Assembly (NCBI RefSeq): GCF_028471905.1
Contig: NZ_CP116902.1
Coordinates: forward strand, 1,834,501-1,898,500
DNA: 64,000 nt
Reading direction: 5' to 3'
Source of the DNA: Aneurinibacillus uraniidurans
GTDB lineage: Bacteria; Bacillota; Bacilli; Aneurinibacillales; Aneurinibacillaceae
The notes under the pieces were generated by a model. That model was not told the DNA's origin and ran no database searches. It worked only from the letters and a program-made list of their open reading frames with translations. The position numbers and the translations under genes are program-made. Position 1 is the first letter of the stretch. Each line of letters opens with the position of its first letter. Positions 62,418 through 64,000 of the stretch are shown one piece after another.

Positions 62418-62832
62418 TATATGCGGGAAGTTTCTCTGTTACGATTTTTCCCCATCCGCCGTCCATAATGCCACGAACGATCGAGTGAGGTTGTCCAAAC
62501 TCTGTGATTTTTTCCGCATCCCAGCCAGAATGGATCAGTGTAAACTCTGTTTTTCCATCTTCTAACTTTTTTAATTCAAAAACAAGATGCCAATCCTTAC
62601 CCCAATCAAAACCGACACGGTTCGGAGGGTCAAGCTCAGTTACTTTACATGGTGAATCACCGAATTGACCTGTTTGGAGTATGAAGTCATGTCCTAAAAT
62701 AGGTTCAAAAGTATTTGGCATCCACCATGCCGAAATCCCTTCTGATGTTGCAACTGCTTTCCAAACTTTTTCAATCGGAGCATTAAGTACAATCGTTTTG
62801 TGGATTTCTGGTAATGTTTCCTGTGTTTGCAT
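62407..62832 (-). CDS. SRPBCC/AHSA1-domain protein
   Basis: 141 aa from ATG 62832 (GGAGG upstream; the frame is open to 62889 but lies in the promoter). START-like fold: IHKTIVLNAPIEKVWKAVATSEGISAWWMPNTFEP and GGWGKIVTEKLPAYI. These proteins bind hydrophobic ligands or act as co-chaperone-like factors; ligand unknown. First gene of the pair with arsR, as in many Bacillus operons. Confidence 0.88.
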   Translation of the reverse strand: MQTQETLPEIHKTIVLNAPIEKVWKAVATSEGISAWWMPNTFEPILGHDFILQTGQFGDSPCKVTELDPPNRVGFDWGKDWHLVFELKKLEDGKTEFTLIHSGWDAEKITEFGQPHSIVRGIMDGGWGKIVTEKLPAYIGA

Positions 62833-62879
62833 AACTGTGCCTCCAAAATTAAATATAACACCAAAATGTGTCGCAAATA

Positions 62880-62907
62880 ATTGTAACACCTTTTGGTGTT
62901 ATATCAA
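62880..62907 (-). promoter_or_regulatory. promoter with palindromic operator for the AHSA1-arsR operon
   Basis: On the minus strand TTGATA (62902-62907) and TACAAT (62880-62885) are 16 bp apart. The spacer is a near-perfect palindrome TAACACC-TTTT-GGTGTTA (plus-strand 62884-62901). A second, half-conserved site (TAACACC-AAAA-TGTGT, 62856-62871) lies downstream. Autorepression by the ArsR protein is the obvious reading. Confidence 0.72.
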
Positions 62908-63030
62908 ATGTTTTTTCCTATTTGATTATTTCCTTAAGTCTTGTTTACAATTCACGGTAGTTTGTTTAGGCGTTATAACTTGATGGCGATGTATCAGGAT
63001 TCCAATTAGTAAAAAATATTTTTCAGTACC

Positions 63031-63059
63031 TTGCAATAAACAGTACTGAGTAGTATATT
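63031..63059 (+). promoter_or_regulatory. promoter of the PadR/HAAS operon
   Basis: TTGCAA (63031-63036), 17-bp spacer, TATATT (63054-63059). Two copies of CAATAAACAGTA (63034-63045, 63095-63106) flank the start region and may be PadR sites. Confidence 0.55.
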
Positions 63060-63133
63060 ATATTTACTAGTACATGACACTGATTGGTACCATACAATAA
63101 ACAGTAGTCATAATGAAGAAAGGTGAGTCAATC

Positions 63134-63457
63134 TTGAATGTACAATTTAAAAAAGGAGTCTTAGAACTATGTGTGCTTGTGTTATTGGATAAGCAAGACC
63201 GATATGGATACGAGTTGGTGCAGAGAATTTCGGATCAAATCGAAATATCCGAAGGTTCGGTATATCCACTGTTACGGCGCTTAACAAAAGAAGAATACTT
63301 CACAACATACTTACAAGAGTCGTCTGAGGGCCCATCTCGTAAATATTATCAATTAACCGACAAAGGAAGAAAATATCTTCACGAGCTTATTGAAGAGTGG
63401 AACGAATTCTCTAGCGGTGTAAATCAATTAATAAAAGAAGGGATGAACAATGAATAA
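63134..63457 (+). CDS. PadR family regulator
   Basis: 107 aa from TTG 63134 (AAGGTGAG 8 nt before); ATG 63113 has no ribosome site. FKKGVLELCVLVLLDKQDRYGYELVQRI, EGSVYPLLRRLTKEEYF and PSRKYYQLTDKGRKYL are the PadR winged helix. It usually represses itself and the adjacent HAAS/DUF1700 membrane gene until cell-envelope stress. The next gene starts 8 bp before this one ends. Confidence 0.92.
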   Translation: MNVQFKKGVLELCVLVLLDKQDRYGYELVQRISDQIEISEGSVYPLLRRLTKEEYFTTYLQESSEGPSRKYYQLTDKGRKYLHELIEEWNEFSSGVNQLIKEGMNNE

Positions 63458-64000
63458 AGTACAGTTTTTAAACCAATTAGACTCATCATTAAAAAGACTT
63501 TCGCCAAATGAACGTAAGGACATTCTACAAGATTATGAAGAGCATTTCGCAGTGGGTTTAGAAGCAGGAAAAACAGAAGAAGAAATTGCTGCATCACTTG
63601 GTTTACCAAATCAAATTGCAAAAGAACTGCTTGCTTTGTATCATCTTGAAAAAGTGGAGACAGCGGCGACTACAGGGAACATTATGCGTGCAGCCTGGGC
63701 CACCATCGGATTAAGCTTTTTCAACTTGGTGATTGTCTTCGGGCCATTTATTGCACTAGTTGGAGTGATCTTTGCTGGCTGGACAGCAGGTATGGCGTTT
63801 GTTGCCTCCCCACTTCTCGTTCTCGTTAACACAGTAATAAATCCGGGAACATTCGAACTTGCTGACTTATTCTTATCAATGGCGCTTTGTGGAATTGGAT
63901 TATTTATTGCCATTGGTATGTTCTTTACGACAAAAACAGTTATACATTTATTTGTACGTTATCTAAAATTCAATGCATCACTTGTGAAAGGCGGATTAAA
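63450..64000 (+). CDS. HAAS/DUF1700 membrane protein (cut by window end)
   Basis: At least 183 codons, open at the window edge. N-terminal HAAS domain (MNKVQFLNQLDSSLKRLSPNERKDILQDYEEHF; EEIAASLGLPNQIAKELL), then at least three hydrophobic helices. Such proteins partner PadR regulators and often a DUF4097 gene in envelope-stress modules. Overlaps padR by 8 bp. Confidence 0.9.
   Translation, partial: MNKVQFLNQLDSSLKRLSPNERKDILQDYEEHFAVGLEAGKTEEEIAASLGLPNQIAKELLALYHLEKVETAATTGNIMRAAWATIGLSFFNLVIVFGPFIALVGVIFAGWTAGMAFVASPLLVLVNTVINPGTFELADLFLSMALCGIGLFIAIGMFFTTKTVIHLFVRYLKFNASLVKGGL

Noticed and set aside
1-64000. rRNA, tRNA, prophage or plasmid replication genes
   Set aside because: None could be recognised on either strand.

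Overview
The window reads as chromosome from a Gram-positive, endospore-forming Firmicute, most likely of the Paenibacillaceae/Brevibacillus–Aneurinibacillus type (inference). Reasons: a gerA-type germinant-receptor operon, an S-box (SAM-I) riboswitch, SigA-like promoters, strong AGGAGG ribosome sites, several GTG/TTG starts, an SLH-domain surface protein and a bpsA-bpsB (type III polyketide synthase plus ICMT-like methyltransferase) pair. I see no rRNA, tRNA, phage or plasmid backbone, and no CRISPR array.

Layout. 0.2-6.7 kb: SelO AMPylator, a PEP-synthase/rifampin-phosphotransferase-like enzyme, a relic of a yyaL-type gene, and a MerR regulator next to a Bcr/CflA drug exporter. 6.8-10.6 kb: gerA-B-C receptor operon. 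10.7-19.8 kb: housekeeping metabolism (ilvE, a secreted DUF1002 protein, SAM-riboswitch-controlled hom, speH behind a leader that can sequester its ribosome site, a CoA-transferase, a GmhB-like phosphatase, ispG). 20.4-31.1 kb: a GltP-type symporter, a TrkA-C membrane protein beside a PASTA pseudokinase, a large SLH protein overlapping a tandem GNAT gene, a CaiB-type CoA transferase, DUF2935, thioredoxin, a short UvrC-like GIY-YIG protein, and moaB. Copies of an unidentified ~207-bp structured repeat lie at 20.03, 31.21 and 31.57 kb.

32-47 kb is more accessory: a secreted protein with octapeptide repeats, a PadR relic, a MarR/DHA2 efflux pair, DUF421, an IS200/IS605 element (tnpA, tnpB and probable omega RNA) that abuts a truncated hemerythrin gene, a two-component system plus Met-rich multicopper oxidase sharing a direct-repeat operator (probable copper defence), and a two-component system driving a MacB/FtsX-type ABC transporter. 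47-57 kb: a D,D-carboxypeptidase, a guanylate-kinase-like protein with an altered P-loop, a recombinase-fold protein lacking the catalytic Tyr, bpsAB, an aminotransferase and a mobA-moeA-mobB-moaE-moaD cofactor operon, followed by a membrane diguanylate cyclase.

58-61.6 kb holds the most unusual coding cluster. Two diverged paralogous GNAT-like proteins flank an ABC exporter fused to a cyclic-nucleotide-binding domain; a 45-codon, strongly basic peptide gene with its own extended -10 promoter and excellent ribosome site follows. The end of the window has an AHSA1/ArsR pair with a palindromic operator set inside its promoter, and a PadR/HAAS (DUF1700) pair running off the edge.

Main leads: (1) the three-copy structured repeat, whose arms differ between copies while staying complementary; (2) the peptide/ABC-cNMP/GNAT-like cluster; (3) the speH leader with two mutually exclusive folds. 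All functions are inferred from sequence by eye; no database search was run.
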